This document shows positions 1 to 8,595 of a stretch of DNA of 58,204 nucleotides, piece by piece. The position numbers and the translations under genes are program-made. Each line of letters opens with the position of its first letter. Positions within the stretch are counted from its first letter, which is position 1. The notes beneath the pieces were generated by a model, which was not told where the DNA came from, searched no databases, and saw nothing but the letters and a program-made list of their open reading frames with translations. The DNA comes from a bacterium (GTDB lineage Bacteria; SZUA-79; Acidulodesulfobacterales; Acidulodesulfobacteraceae): assembly GCA_021850985.1 (NCBI GenBank), contig JAJZJX010000009.1:1-58204 (forward strand), written 5' to 3'.

Positions 1-519
1 CCAAGAAATATGCATGTGGCTGGAATTTTAAATAAAAGCGGTCTCGGAACCTTTCTTTTCGACCTTCTCACCGCGGAAGAGGAAGAAATCGATAATTATT
101 CAGCGGAATTTCGGTTTAACATAGAACTTCTTGGAGAGAGGCTTATAGGCGTAACGGATTGGCTGATTAAAGAACCTGCGGTAAAGGGATTAAAATTGGG
201 TTATTTCGGAGCAAGCACCGGAGCCGCGGCGGCGCTGACCGCCGCCGCCGAAAGACCAAGCATTATACATGCGGTAGTTTCAAGGGGCGGGCGCCCCGAC
301 CTTGCAGCTAATAGTTTGCGCAGAGTTAAAGCACCCACGCTGTTAATAGTCGGAGGGGAGGACTTTGAAGTTATCGAATTAAATAGAACCGCGTACGAAA
401 ATATTACGGCAAAAAAGAAACTTGAAATTATACCGGGAGCGACTCATCTGTTTGAAGAACCGGGGACGCTGGAAGAGGTTGCCCGCCTGAGCGCCGGATG
501 GTTCTTAAAATACTTATAG
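1..519 (+). CDS. alpha/beta hydrolase, dienelactone-hydrolase type, 5' truncated by window edge
   Basis: The reading frame is open to the left edge (codons for P-R-N precede the first Met at position 10), so the true start lies outside the window. The visible part has an alpha/beta-hydrolase core: a nucleophile elbow GASTG (Ser about residue 69 counted from that Met), an acidic residue in GGEDFEV (about 118), and a catalytic-type His in GATHLFEE (about 146). The sequence from PRN through FDLLT resembles dienelactone-hydrolase-like proteins that are often fused behind a phosphoribosyltransferase domain. Whether that domain is present cannot be seen. Substrate unknown. Its stop lies one base before the end of the convergent pabB. 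Confidence 0.75.
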   Translation, partial: PRNMHVAGILNKSGLGTFLFDLLTAEEEEIDNYSAEFRFNIELLGERLIGVTDWLIKEPAVKGLKLGYFGASTGAAAALTAAAERPSIIHAVVSRGGRPDLAANSLRRVKAPTLLIVGGEDFEVIELNRTAYENITAKKKLEIIPGATHLFEEPGTLEEVARLSAGWFLKYL

Positions 520-520
520 T

Positions 521-1522
521 CTAATATATAGGAACATAAATTTTTTCAACCATTTCGTTGTATTCTTTTTTAACGTCGCTGTAAACGGTAATACCGCCGC
601 CGCTTCTGTAAAAACATTCTCCCCCCGTTTTTTCTATAAATCTTATCATAACCGAACTTTTAAAAGTTTCACCGTCGTATATGCCGAATACTCCGGTATA
701 GTAGCCTCTTTCTTCGAGTTCTGTTTCTTTTATGATTTCGAGAGTTTTTCTTTTTGGCGCTCCGCAAATGGAACCTGCAGGAAGCATGGCGCAAAGAATG
801 TCTCCGAACCGGCTGCTTAATTCGGGTTTAATTTTGCCTTCAATCTCGGAAGTCATCTGCAATAATTCTCCAAAATTAGTCTTTACGGTTTCCATAAAAC
901 AAAACCTGTTGACTTTTACGTCTTTACATACGATATTCAAATCGTTTCTCAATAGATCAACTACTGTTAAATGTTCGGCTTTTTCTTTTCCATCGTTTGC
1001 AAGAATTTCTTTAGCATTAGGAATACCGGCATCTATCGTTCCTTTAATAGGATAGGTAAAAATCTTTCCGCCGGATATGTTTATAAAAGTTTCGGGAGAA
1101 AACAAAACAAATTCTTGGAAAGAATTCTTAAAATACAGCTTATACTTAGACCTGCTCTTATAAAATATTTCCTGTAAAGCCAGATTAATTTTAACTGGGT
1201 TTTTAAAGGTTAAATTTACAAGATACGAATTGCCGGCTTTTTCATGTTTAACGATATTGTTAAAGGCTTTTCTGTAAACTTCAAATTTAATAGGATTTTT
1301 TTGAATTTTTAATTCGTTTTTATCCGGCATATTATCGTCGTATCCGTTGAAATTGCCGGCACCGTCCATGAAATATTTTATATTATGCTTTTCCGCATCT
1401 GCTAATTCCATAATAAGGGGAAACTTCATTTCGAAATCTACGATAAAAAGAAACTTAATTCCGTTTCTTCCGTAAAAATTCATTTTTTCTATGAATTCTA
1501 TGAAATTGGAAGCTAAAATCAT
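521..1522 (-). CDS. pabB: aminodeoxychorismate synthase component I (PabB)
   Basis: Converts chorismate plus ammonia (from a PabA glutaminase, not in this window) to 4-amino-4-deoxychorismate for folate synthesis. Chorismate-binding enzyme motifs are in order: PIKGT (158-162, with the active-site Lys typical of PabB rather than TrpE or isochorismate synthase), HLTVVDLLRND (184-194), LPAGSICGAPK (247-257), YYTGVFG (274-280) and GGGI (308-311). At 333 residues it is the short form lacking most of the N-terminal domain. It is followed on the same strand by the lyase gene pabC, upstream by 42 bp, so the pair supplies p-aminobenzoate. It runs against the hydrolase at the left edge. Confidence 0.9.
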   Translation of the reverse strand: MILASNFIEFIEKMNFYGRNGIKFLFIVDFEMKFPLIMELADAEKHNIKYFMDGAGNFNGYDDNMPDKNELKIQKNPIKFEVYRKAFNNIVKHEKAGNSYLVNLTFKNPVKINLALQEIFYKSRSKYKLYFKNSFQEFVLFSPETFINISGGKIFTYPIKGTIDAGIPNAKEILANDGKEKAEHLTVVDLLRNDLNIVCKDVKVNRFCFMETVKTNFGELLQMTSEIEGKIKPELSSRFGDILCAMLPAGSICGAPKRKTLEIIKETELEERGYYTGVFGIYDGETFKSSVMIRFIEKTGGECFYRSGGGITVYSDVKKEYNEMVEKIYVPIY

Positions 1523-1564
1523 ATTGAGTTAAGACTAAGCAAGTTGCGTTTTATAGGGAAAAGT

Positions 1565-2188
1565 TTAAAATAATATGTCGCAAATATCGATAGTAATATC
1601 TTCCGGTTCGAGCATTGCGTTTATTAAGGATATTTTTTGAAACCGGCTCAGGTCGCCGATAGAAACCTTTTTTTCTATTATTTCGTTATTTTCTAAAAGA
1701 TGGCGCCTTTTCACGCCATTTAAAAGATAAGTATCGGGCGTAATCCATTCTTCTCCGTCAAACAAAATTATATTAGAAAAAGAGGTGTCTGTTAATAAGC
1801 CGTTTTTTACGAAAAGCACGTCGGACAAGCCGCCAATTTCGGTTAAGAATGAATTTATAAGCGTTCTGTCCTGATATTTGAACTCATAATTAAACTGCTT
1901 ATATTCGGAAGAAAAAACCGGAGAATCTAAATCGATAATCTTTAACACTTTGATCGTTCTTTTAATATAAGGGGTAATTTCGATATTTTCGATGCGGTCG
2001 GAATAGGTCAGCCTGCATTTATAGACGCCGGATTTATATCCGCCTGGTTCCGGCAAAGACGAATTTAGATCTATTGCAGGATTAAAACCGAAAAAATGAT
2101 TTATAGTATCATTAATTCTCTTATTGTGGCCGCCTATAAGTTTATAATGCCCGTCGGCTAATTTAATCGTATCGATGAAACGAAGCAT
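1565..2188 (-). CDS. pabC: aminodeoxychorismate lyase-like class IV PLP enzyme (PabC)
   Basis: Predicted to release pyruvate from aminodeoxychorismate to give p-aminobenzoate, completing the step begun by PabB. It is a class IV PLP fold of 207 residues, shorter than the usual 260-290. Features seen: N-terminal IDTIKL..H.KRIN (family start, about 5-26), KYQDR with the likely PLP Lys104, and LTDTSFSNI (132-140), where the usual Glu of the family is Asp134. First gene of a two-gene minus-strand unit with pabB. A TATAAT-like hexamer on the minus strand at 2236-2241 could be its -10, but no good -35 is seen. A branched-chain or D-amino-acid aminotransferase is the alternative; the pabB neighbour argues for PabC. 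Confidence 0.8.
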   Translation of the reverse strand: MLRFIDTIKLADGHYKLIGGHNKRINDTINHFFGFNPAIDLNSSLPEPGGYKSGVYKCRLTYSDRIENIEITPYIKRTIKVLKIIDLDSPVFSSEYKQFNYEFKYQDRTLINSFLTEIGGLSDVLFVKNGLLTDTSFSNIILFDGEEWITPDTYLLNGVKRRHLLENNEIIEKKVSIGDLSRFQKISLINAMLEPEDITIDICDILF

Positions 2189-2329
2189 ATAGATTATATA
2201 ATTTTTTTGGTTTCAAATAAAAATACGGTAAAATTATTATATCATAAAAATTATTCATTTTTATCTAACCCGGATCCGGATTTAGTAAAAAAAGTAAAAA
2301 CGGCGCCGGATTTATTTTTTCATATTCTG

Positions 2330-2358
2330 TTGCATTAAATAAAATAATGGTTTATAAT
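2330..2358 (+). promoter_or_regulatory. putative sigma-70 promoter for the SQR-like gene
   Basis: TTGCAT (2330-2335) is followed after 17 bp by a perfect TATAAT (2353-2358). The -35 matches consensus at only 3 of 6 positions. It would give a leader of about 130 nt. The rest of the 306-bp gap 2189-2494 is AT-rich, with a CCGGATCCGG palindrome near 2270 and a short CTATTGCAGG match at 2423-2432 to the inverted-repeat family found at 6571. Confidence 0.45.
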
Positions 2359-2494
2359 AAATACATAAATAACGATATATGAATAATAATATATATTTGA
2401 TTGCCGTATAATTTGCCATGCGCTATTGCAGGGTATTATTTTATCCGCATTTAAAATTATTTTTATAATTTATTAATTTTCAGGGGAAAGAGCC

Positions 2495-3667
2495 ATGAAT
2501 ACAAAAAAGAAGATGCTTGTTATAGGAGGCGGTTTTGCGGGAGTAGAAGCCGCGATAAAGCTTAAAAAATATAATTTCGACGTCACTTTGATTTCTAATA
2601 GGGATTATATGTATATTTATCCGCTGTCGATATGGATTCCCACGGGAGCCATAGATTTTAAGGATGCGGTGCTGCCGTTAAATAAATTAAGCGCAGTGCA
2701 TAAGTTTAATTTGATAATAGACTCCATAGTTAAAATTTCGGCAAAAGAGAAAAAAGTCGAATGCAAAAACGATACTTACTCTTTCGATTATCTCGTTATA
2801 GCCGTCGGCGCCGGAAAAGCAAAACCGGAAGGAATAGAAAATACCTATTCTATTTGCGGTGCTCCGGAAGAATCGCTTAAAATAAAAGAAAAATTGGCCG
2901 AACTGATTAATGCCGGAAAAGGCAGGATAGCCGTAGGAATAGGCGGAAATCCCAATGATCCTTCCGCAATGAGAGGCGGTCCGGCTTTCGAGGAACTGTT
3001 TAATATAGACAACCTGTTGAGAGATAAAGGATTGCGCAGTAATTTTGAATTAAGCATTTTCGCCCCTATGGAAACTCCGGGCAAACGGCTTGGCGATAAA
3101 GCTTACGCGCTGCTTAACCGATTCTACGAAGACCTTAAAATCAATAAATATTTAGGCAAAAAAATAAAAAGATTCGAAAAAAATGCCGTAGTCTTCGAAG
3201 ACGATTCAAAGCTTGAAAGCGACCTTATTATTTTCGTTCCGGCCGGAAGCAGGCATGAAATATTTGCGGGTTCCGAACTGCCGCTTACTGAAGCCGGTTT
3301 TATAAAAATAGACGATTATTTAGAGGTCGAGGGAATGGACGGCATATACGCCGTCGGCGATTCCGCCAGTCTCGACGGACCTCCTTTCAGGGGGAAGCAG
3401 GGTCACGTTGCCGAAATGATGGCTGAAATTGCGGCGCATAATATTTATGAAAAAGAGGCGGGAACGAATAACTATAAAGGATATAAAGAACACGTGCATA
3501 TCTTGTGCGTAATGGACAACGGCAAAGGAGCAGTTTACGTCAAAAGAGATACGAACAAGGAAACGGTAATTGCACTGCCGGTCGTCGGACACTGGCTTAA
3601 GAAATTTTGGGGCTGGTATTACAAGAACTCGAAATTGAAAAAAATACCGAGAATACCTGGCTTTTGA
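2495..3667 (+). CDS. FAD-dependent oxidoreductase, sulfide:quinone reductase-like
   Basis: Flavoprotein of the pyridine-nucleotide-disulfide reductase superfamily. It opens with an FAD Rossmann motif GGGFAGVEAA (11-20), has the second FAD motif with GIYAVGDSA (283-291), and ends with a short basic, aromatic tail that could contact the membrane. The overall pattern is that of sulfide:quinone reductases: Cys121 and Cys338 align with two of the three redox Cys of that family. The segment that usually carries the middle Cys (just before GPAYE) reads AMRGGPAFE (158-166) with no Cys. It may therefore be a divergent SQR or a related quinone reductase with another donor. Periplasm-facing or cytoplasmic location cannot be decided; no signal peptide. 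Convergent with the EAL-HDOD gene, 8 bp apart. Confidence 0.75.
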   Translation: MNTKKKMLVIGGGFAGVEAAIKLKKYNFDVTLISNRDYMYIYPLSIWIPTGAIDFKDAVLPLNKLSAVHKFNLIIDSIVKISAKEKKVECKNDTYSFDYLVIAVGAGKAKPEGIENTYSICGAPEESLKIKEKLAELINAGKGRIAVGIGGNPNDPSAMRGGPAFEELFNIDNLLRDKGLRSNFELSIFAPMETPGKRLGDKAYALLNRFYEDLKINKYLGKKIKRFEKNAVVFEDDSKLESDLIIFVPAGSRHEIFAGSELPLTEAGFIKIDDYLEVEGMDGIYAVGDSASLDGPPFRGKQGHVAEMMAEIAAHNIYEKEAGTNNYKGYKEHVHILCVMDNGKGAVYVKRDTNKETVIALPVVGHWLKKFWGWYYKNSKLKKIPRIPGF

Positions 3668-3675
3668 CGTTTTAT

Positions 3676-4914
3676 TTAAACCAAGCCGGATTTTTTTACT
3701 TCTTCGAGATACATCAAAGCGTTAGTATTCATTTCGAGGACATCGGAAAACATGGCGGAAAGATTTATTTTTTTAAGCAGAGCTTCCGCCGAATTATAGT
3801 CCGCTGCGTTATAGGCGTCCATAAATTCCGCCAGTTCGCCCAGCTTGCCCTTATGTTCCACCAACGCTTCATAAATAACAGGGTCGATAGTAATTTTATC
3901 GAACAGTTCTTTAATGGACATTCCAAGAGCTACGTTTACCAAAGAAAGCATTCCGGCCAAAAATGCTTTGTCGGCAAGCGCTTTGCTTATATATTTTTTG
4001 CATATATCTTCCATCATCCTGCCTTTTATAACGGCGCTTTCCAATAATGGGTCCGACCTGAAATCGCTTTTTTTGGAAGCAAGAACAATCGTAAGTATCC
4101 ATCTTGATACGTTATCGTATCCCAAAAGAGCTATCGCCTGTTTTACCGAAGATATTTTTGCCATAAATTCGTAAGCTACCGAATTTATAAGGGCAAGCAG
4201 GCGGTATATAAGGTCCGGAGCCATTTTAAAAAGGGATTCTATTTCTTCTATATCCGCGTTAGCCTGAAAAGAATTAAATATATTAAGAAGTATTACATAA
4301 TCGGGGTCTAAAGTTACAGAAGAAATTATGGACGGTTTTTGAAAAAAATAACCCTGAAAAAGGTCGAAACCGAGACCTTTGTAAAAGTGAAAATCTTCGT
4401 CGGTTTCCACTTTAGACGAAATTAATTTTGCTCCGAAGCCTTTAAGGAGCATAAGCATTTCTTTTATTTCGGACTTTGAGTATTGCTTTGAATCTAACTT
4501 CACGTAATCCGCCGTTTCCAGTAAAGGTTCCCATGTCTCGTCGTATGTGAAATTATTTAAAGATATTCTAAAACCCTTGCTCTTAAATTCTTTTATTATA
4601 GAAACGGCATTATCGTCTATAACGCTTGTTTCGAGTAATTCAAGCACGATTTTGTCTTTCGGCAATAACTCCATCATGCCTTTCTGCAAAATATCGGGGG
4701 TTACGTTTATAAATGCCGGATTTTCTCCCATCAGCGCTTTTAGTCCCATATCGTAAATATTTTCCAGGACGTTGGCGGTAGCGCTTAAATTATCCGATAC
4801 CGATACGCCCGACGAGTTTTCGTCGCCTATGCTTCGGAACAGTATTTCGTAACCGAATATGCTTTTGTCCGCGGTTATAATAGGCTGTCTGCCTATAAAA
4901 ATAGCTTTATTCAC
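3676..4914 (-). CDS. EAL-HDOD signalling protein (YuxH-like)
   Basis: Two domains. Residues 1-200 are an EAL domain that is degenerate at its signature (EILFR instead of EALxR, near residue 23) but keeps NVTPDIL, ELLET, DYVKLD and QGYFF. Residues 210-400 are an HDOD domain. Proteins of this arrangement are known signalling adaptors; several have lost c-di-GMP phosphodiesterase activity. I infer that this one binds c-di-GMP or partner proteins rather than cleaving the nucleotide strongly. It is monocistronic, with its own promoter at 4959-4986, and its stop faces the SQR-like gene with no terminator hairpin between them. Confidence 0.85.
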   Translation of the reverse strand: MNKAIFIGRQPIITADKSIFGYEILFRSIGDENSSGVSVSDNLSATANVLENIYDMGLKALMGENPAFINVTPDILQKGMMELLPKDKIVLELLETSVIDDNAVSIIKEFKSKGFRISLNNFTYDETWEPLLETADYVKLDSKQYSKSEIKEMLMLLKGFGAKLISSKVETDEDFHFYKGLGFDLFQGYFFQKPSIISSVTLDPDYVILLNIFNSFQANADIEEIESLFKMAPDLIYRLLALINSVAYEFMAKISSVKQAIALLGYDNVSRWILTIVLASKKSDFRSDPLLESAVIKGRMMEDICKKYISKALADKAFLAGMLSLVNVALGMSIKELFDKITIDPVIYEALVEHKGKLGELAEFMDAYNAADYNSAEALLKKINLSAMFSDVLEMNTNALMYLEEVKKSGLV

Positions 4915-4958
4915 TTTTATGCGCTCTGCTAAATTTTTAAACTAAGTTAGGCTATCGT

Positions 4959-4986
4959 ATTTTATACATTTATATAACACTGTCAA
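4959..4986 (-). promoter_or_regulatory. putative sigma-70 promoter of the EAL-HDOD gene
   Basis: On the minus strand TTGACA (4986-4981) is followed after 16 bp by TAAAAT (4964-4959). The start codon lies about 45 bp downstream. The -35 is perfect and the -10 matches 5 of 6. Confidence 0.6.
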
Positions 4987-5304
4987 GCATAAGTCAATAA
5001 AAATATCTATAGATATCTATAAATTTATAAAAAATTTTATAAAAATCTTATATCCGCGTTAACCTGTTTCCAAAATTAAATTTATTTAAACATACTTAAA
5101 AATTGAGAGATTTATGTTTCGGATATTTTGCGGTAAAGCAGTATAATAATAAAACAGTAAAACAGTAAAATAAACTTGATTTTTTTTGCTTTATTTATAA
5201 TAATTATAAAAGCGGATAATTAGTTTACGGCGGCATATTTTAATATAATTTTTTTTGAAGCATAAAACAGCAAGATAAATTTTAGAGGTGTAATAATTAT
5301 AATT
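4987..5304. other. AT-rich gap upstream of gcvT
   Basis: Very AT-rich intergenic DNA with several TATAAT hexamers on the plus strand (5142-5147, 5196-5201, 5244-5249); the middle one has TTGATT at 5176-5181 with a short 14-bp spacer. A ribosome-binding GAGGTG at 5285-5290 precedes gcvT. I looked for the paired glycine-riboswitch aptamer cores that often precede gcvT and did not see them. Confidence 0.4.
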
Positions 5305-6492
5305 ATGAATAATACGGAAATCAAAAAAACGCCGCTATACGGCGAACATGCTAAAATGGGAGCAAAAATCGTCGAATTTGCGGGCTTTTACATGCCGCTT
5401 TATTATAAAAGCATAATCGAAGAGCATTTAAACGTCCGAAAAAATTCGGGTATTTTCGATATAAGCCATATGGGAGAAATAACTATAAAAGGGAAAGACG
5501 CTTCGTCTTTCGTGGATTACGTCTTTACGGCAGACGTTTCAAAAATAGGACGGGGGGAGATAGTATATTCGTTAAGTCTTAACGAAAAAGGCGGAATTAT
5601 AGACGACGTTACCGTTTTTAAATTTTCCGACGAGGAATATATGGCGGTCGTGAATGCCGCAAATACCCAGAAGGATTTTGCATGGATTCATCATGTACAA
5701 AACGATTTTCAAAAAAAAGGCAAAGACGTCGCAGCGCAAAACATAAGCGACGAGACGGGGCTTCTTTCAGTCCAGGGACCAAAATCGAGAGACTTAATAT
5801 ATTCTCTGATAAGCGATGCCGTTAAAACTGGGAAATGCGGGTTATTCGATTTTAAGTTTCAGCCTAAAAACATTAAAGATTTAAAACATTTTGAGTTTGG
5901 ATGCGCTATGTTTAAAGATATAAACGTAGAAGCGATGATATCCAGAAGCGGTTATACCGGAGAGTTCGGATTTGAAATATTCGTACCTGCCGACAAAACA
6001 ATAGTTTTATGGAATTATCTTCTGCAAAATTCAAACCTGTCCAATTTACAGCCTATAGGACTGGGAGCAAGGGACACTTTAAGGTTCGAGGCGGCGCTTC
6101 CCCTCTATGGACACGAGCTCGACGAAACTATAAATCCTTACGACGCCGGACTTGAAAAATATCTTTCACAAACAAAAGACTTTATAGGCAAAGACGCTCT
6201 AAAAAATATTAAAAACAAAGAAAAAAGATTGATTTTCTTTAAACTTTCCGGCAAACAGATTCCAAGGCATTCGCAGAGAATTCTCGACGAAAATCTTAAG
6301 CCTATAGGATGCATAGCAAGCGGAACATACAGTCCTTCAAACAAATTTCCTATAGGTAGCGCTTATATTTCGGATGCAGGCGTAAATCTTTCATACTTGA
6401 AAAATTTTTTCATAGATATAAGGGGAAATTTTGAAAAAGCCGAAGTGGTATCTCCGCCTTTCCATAAAAATCTCAAAACAGGCAGCAATTAA
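5305..6492 (+). CDS. gcvT: glycine cleavage system T protein (aminomethyltransferase)
   Basis: Transfers the methylene carbon from aminomethyl-lipoyl-H protein to tetrahydrofolate and releases ammonia. Typical family features: TPLYGEHAKMGAKIVEFAGFYMP at the N terminus (shown by positions 10-32), GIFDISHMGE (about 49-58), SRSGYTGEFGFEIF (about 215-228) and GLGARDTLRFEA (about 252-263), with a C-terminal barrel domain. 395 residues is slightly longer than the usual 360-370; the extra length sits in small insertions around 120-190. First gene of gcvT-gcvH-gcvPA-gcvPB. In an anaerobe with MetF-MetV and FolD nearby, the system may run in either direction. Confidence 0.93.
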   Translation: MNNTEIKKTPLYGEHAKMGAKIVEFAGFYMPLYYKSIIEEHLNVRKNSGIFDISHMGEITIKGKDASSFVDYVFTADVSKIGRGEIVYSLSLNEKGGIIDDVTVFKFSDEEYMAVVNAANTQKDFAWIHHVQNDFQKKGKDVAAQNISDETGLLSVQGPKSRDLIYSLISDAVKTGKCGLFDFKFQPKNIKDLKHFEFGCAMFKDINVEAMISRSGYTGEFGFEIFVPADKTIVLWNYLLQNSNLSNLQPIGLGARDTLRFEAALPLYGHELDETINPYDAGLEKYLSQTKDFIGKDALKNIKNKEKRLIFFKLSGKQIPRHSQRILDENLKPIGCIASGTYSPSNKFPIGSAYISDAGVNLSYLKNFFIDIRGNFEKAEVVSPPFHKNLKTGSN

Positions 6493-6570
6493 AAATGAAA
6501 ATAATTAAAAATAAAAAAGATATAGAAAAATTACAGTAAAATAATATATAATACGCAATTTTACTATAAA

Positions 6571-6659
6571 ACCTTAATCCTGCAATAGAAATATTTATTA
6601 ATTTTTTGCTTGATTAAGGAAAATATGGAGTAGATAAATTTCTATTGCAGGATTAAGGT
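6571..6659. repeat. palindromic element with perfect 22-bp inverted repeats (TTAATCCTGCAATAGAAA family)
   Basis: The left arm 6571-6592 and right arm 6638-6659 are exact reverse complements over 22 bp (core TTAATCCTGCAATAGAAA). They enclose a 45-bp AT-rich centre. It lies between gcvT and gcvH inside the gcv operon. A second copy with one mismatch is at 25848-25910 and a single arm is at 21122-21142. No open reading frame is inside, so it is a MITE- or REP-like element rather than an IS. Confidence 0.9.
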
Positions 6660-6710
6660 AAAATATCATAAACAATATCATAAATGTCATATTAAATTAA
6701 GGGGTTGAAA

Positions 6711-7106
6711 ATGATTAAAAGCGGGTCGTTTTATTTCTCTAAATCTCACGAATGGTTAAGCAAAGATTCTAATAATAAATATCGTATAGGTATTTCGGAT
6801 TTTGCCCAGTCGGAACTCGGCGACGTCGTTTATATTTCTCTTCCGGAAACCGGAAAAACTTATAAAAAAGACGCAAAAATAGGCGAAATAGAATCGGTTA
6901 AATCCGTTTCGGAAATTTACGCTCCTGTTGACCTTAAAATACTGTCAGTAAATTCAAAATTAAACGACACTCCGGAGCTTATTAACCAGGATCCGAAAGG
7001 AGCCGGTTTTATAGCGGAAGCGGAGATATCTAACGACTCGGATGTAGAAGGATTAATGGACGAAAATAAATATAAGGCGTTTGCGGAATCTTCCCACCAT
7101 GAATAA
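6711..7106 (+). CDS. gcvH: glycine cleavage system H protein
   Basis: Lipoyl carrier that shuttles the aminomethyl group between P and T proteins. The lipoylation motif ESVKSVSE (61-68) gives Lys64 as the modified residue. The ATG at 6711 is chosen over the in-frame TTG at 6705 because AAGGGG (6699-6704) is a good ribosome site for it; the protein then has 131 residues, normal for the family. It overlaps gcvPA by 8 bp, which implies coupled translation. The gap to gcvT is occupied by the palindromic element. Confidence 0.93.
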   Translation: MIKSGSFYFSKSHEWLSKDSNNKYRIGISDFAQSELGDVVYISLPETGKTYKKDAKIGEIESVKSVSEIYAPVDLKILSVNSKLNDTPELINQDPKGAGFIAEAEISNDSDVEGLMDENKYKAFAESSHHE

Positions 7107-8595
7107 TTTCCGCTACTTTCCTAATTCAAAAAAAGATATTGCAAAATTATACCGCTTTCTGGGTATTAAAGACAAAAAAGAGCTTTTCAAAAAGATATTG
7201 GGAGATATTCCTCTAATCAGCGGCGGAGATTTGTCGGGTATTCTTTCTGACGGTATAGATGAAAATGCTTTATTGCGGCTGTTTTCGGATATCGATTCTG
7301 CTGTTCCGTCAAAAAATAAAACTGCCGTTTTTTCCGGCGGAGGAATTTATAATCATTTTGTTCCGTCGGTTATAGACAGCCTTCTATCGAGGTCGGAATT
7401 TTATACTCCTTATACGCCGTATCAGCCGGAAGTGAGCCAGGGCACTCTTTTTGCGCTTTTCGAATTTCAGTCTTTCATTGCCGAAATATTAAGCATGGAT
7501 GTAGTAAACGCATCCATGTACGACGGCGCGGAAAGCCTTGCAGAAGCAGTATTAACGGCTTTAAGGCTGTCGTCGGCAAACAGCGGTATGCCGGCAAATC
7601 ATAAAGACGACACTGTGTTGGTTTCCGAAGGAATAAATCCGAGTTATTTTTCCGTAATTAAAACTTTTACGGGCGGCACGGGCGTAAAAATAGAAAAAAT
7701 AAAATTAAACGCCGAAACCGGACGGACGGAAATATCCGATTTAAAACAAAAACTTTCAGACGAAAACGGCAGAGTGCCGGCAGTCGTTATTCAGCAGCCG
7801 AACTATTACGGAGTAATTGAAGATTTAGAATCCCTCGAAAAAATTATACATTCCGGCTGCGATTCTAATTCAAAATTAAATTCTGACCATAGTTCTAAAT
7901 CAAGTTTGGAACATAATTCTTCGGAACATACCCCGACTTTTATAGTTTCGTCCGCTGAACCTTACAGTTTCGGCATAATTAATCCCCCTGGATTTTATAA
8001 TGCCGATATTTTTGCCGGAGAAGGGAATTCATTCGGGAACTATATGAATTTCGGCGGACCGCTTTTAGGTCTTTTTGCGGCAAAAAAAGAATACGTCAGG
8101 CAGATGCCGGGAAGAATAGTCGGCAAAACCAAAGACGGAAATAATAAGGACGCATACGCCTTTATTCTTTCGACGAGGGAGCAGCATATAAGAAGGGGAG
8201 CGGCGACCTCCAACATCTGCACAAACAGTTCCTTAAACGCCGTCAGGGCGGCTATATATCTTTCCTTATGTTCTAAAAGCGGATTTAAAGACATAGCTTT
8301 GTTAAATCTTAAACTTGCCCATATATTAAGGGATAAATTATTAGAAACCGGTTTATTCGAACCGCTTTACGGCGGAGATTTTTTTAACGAATTTTCCCTT
8401 AAATTTAAAACGAACGTAAATAAACATAATAATAAAACGGCAGCGCCGGACTTTATAGAAAAAATGGCGGCAAGAGATATTATAGCAGGGATAGCTCTTT
8501 CGGATAACGCCGTTTTAATATCCGCAACGGAAAATATCAGTTTAAGCGATATCGAAAAATACGTAAAAAATGCAAAAGAGGTTTTAAATGGCTAA
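7099..8595 (+). CDS. gcvPA: glycine dehydrogenase (decarboxylating) subunit 1
   Basis: N-terminal half of the split, P1/P2-type P protein, which decarboxylates glycine with PLP and loads the aminomethyl group on GcvH. The ATG at 7099 (overlapping the gcvH end) is chosen over the TTG at 7081. It shows TPYQPEVSQGTLFALFEFQS (about 105-124), YDGAESLAEA (141-150), QQPNYYGVIED (232-242) and REQHIRRG.A.SNICT in the C-terminal third. Oddity: residues 251-278 are a Ser/Asn/His-rich low-complexity insert between helices in the PLP domain that is not expected in the family. 498 residues versus about 440-450 usually. The stop overlaps the gcvPB start. Confidence 0.92.
   Translation: MNNFRYFPNSKKDIAKLYRFLGIKDKKELFKKILGDIPLISGGDLSGILSDGIDENALLRLFSDIDSAVPSKNKTAVFSGGGIYNHFVPSVIDSLLSRSEFYTPYTPYQPEVSQGTLFALFEFQSFIAEILSMDVVNASMYDGAESLAEAVLTALRLSSANSGMPANHKDDTVLVSEGINPSYFSVIKTFTGGTGVKIEKIKLNAETGRTEISDLKQKLSDENGRVPAVVIQQPNYYGVIEDLESLEKIIHSGCDSNSKLNSDHSSKSSLEHNSSEHTPTFIVSSAEPYSFGIINPPGFYNADIFAGEGNSFGNYMNFGGPLLGLFAAKKEYVRQMPGRIVGKTKDGNNKDAYAFILSTREQHIRRGAATSNICTNSSLNAVRAAIYLSLCSKSGFKDIALLNLKLAHILRDKLLETGLFEPLYGGDFFNEFSLKFKTNVNKHNNKTAAPDFIEKMAARDIIAGIALSDNAVLISATENISLSDIEKYVKNAKEVLNG

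Noticed and set aside
732-1055. Plus-strand frame inside pabB
   Set aside because: Antisense to conserved chorismate-binding motifs.
3607-4047. Plus-strand frame of 146 codons across the SQR end and EAL-HDOD 3' part
   Set aside because: Shadow of two strong genes in other frames; composition (Phe/His/Arg-rich) is typical of antisense reading.
4987-5304. Glycine riboswitch upstream of gcvT
   Set aside because: Expected paired aptamer cores and GGAGAG-type motifs were not found in the 390-bp leader.
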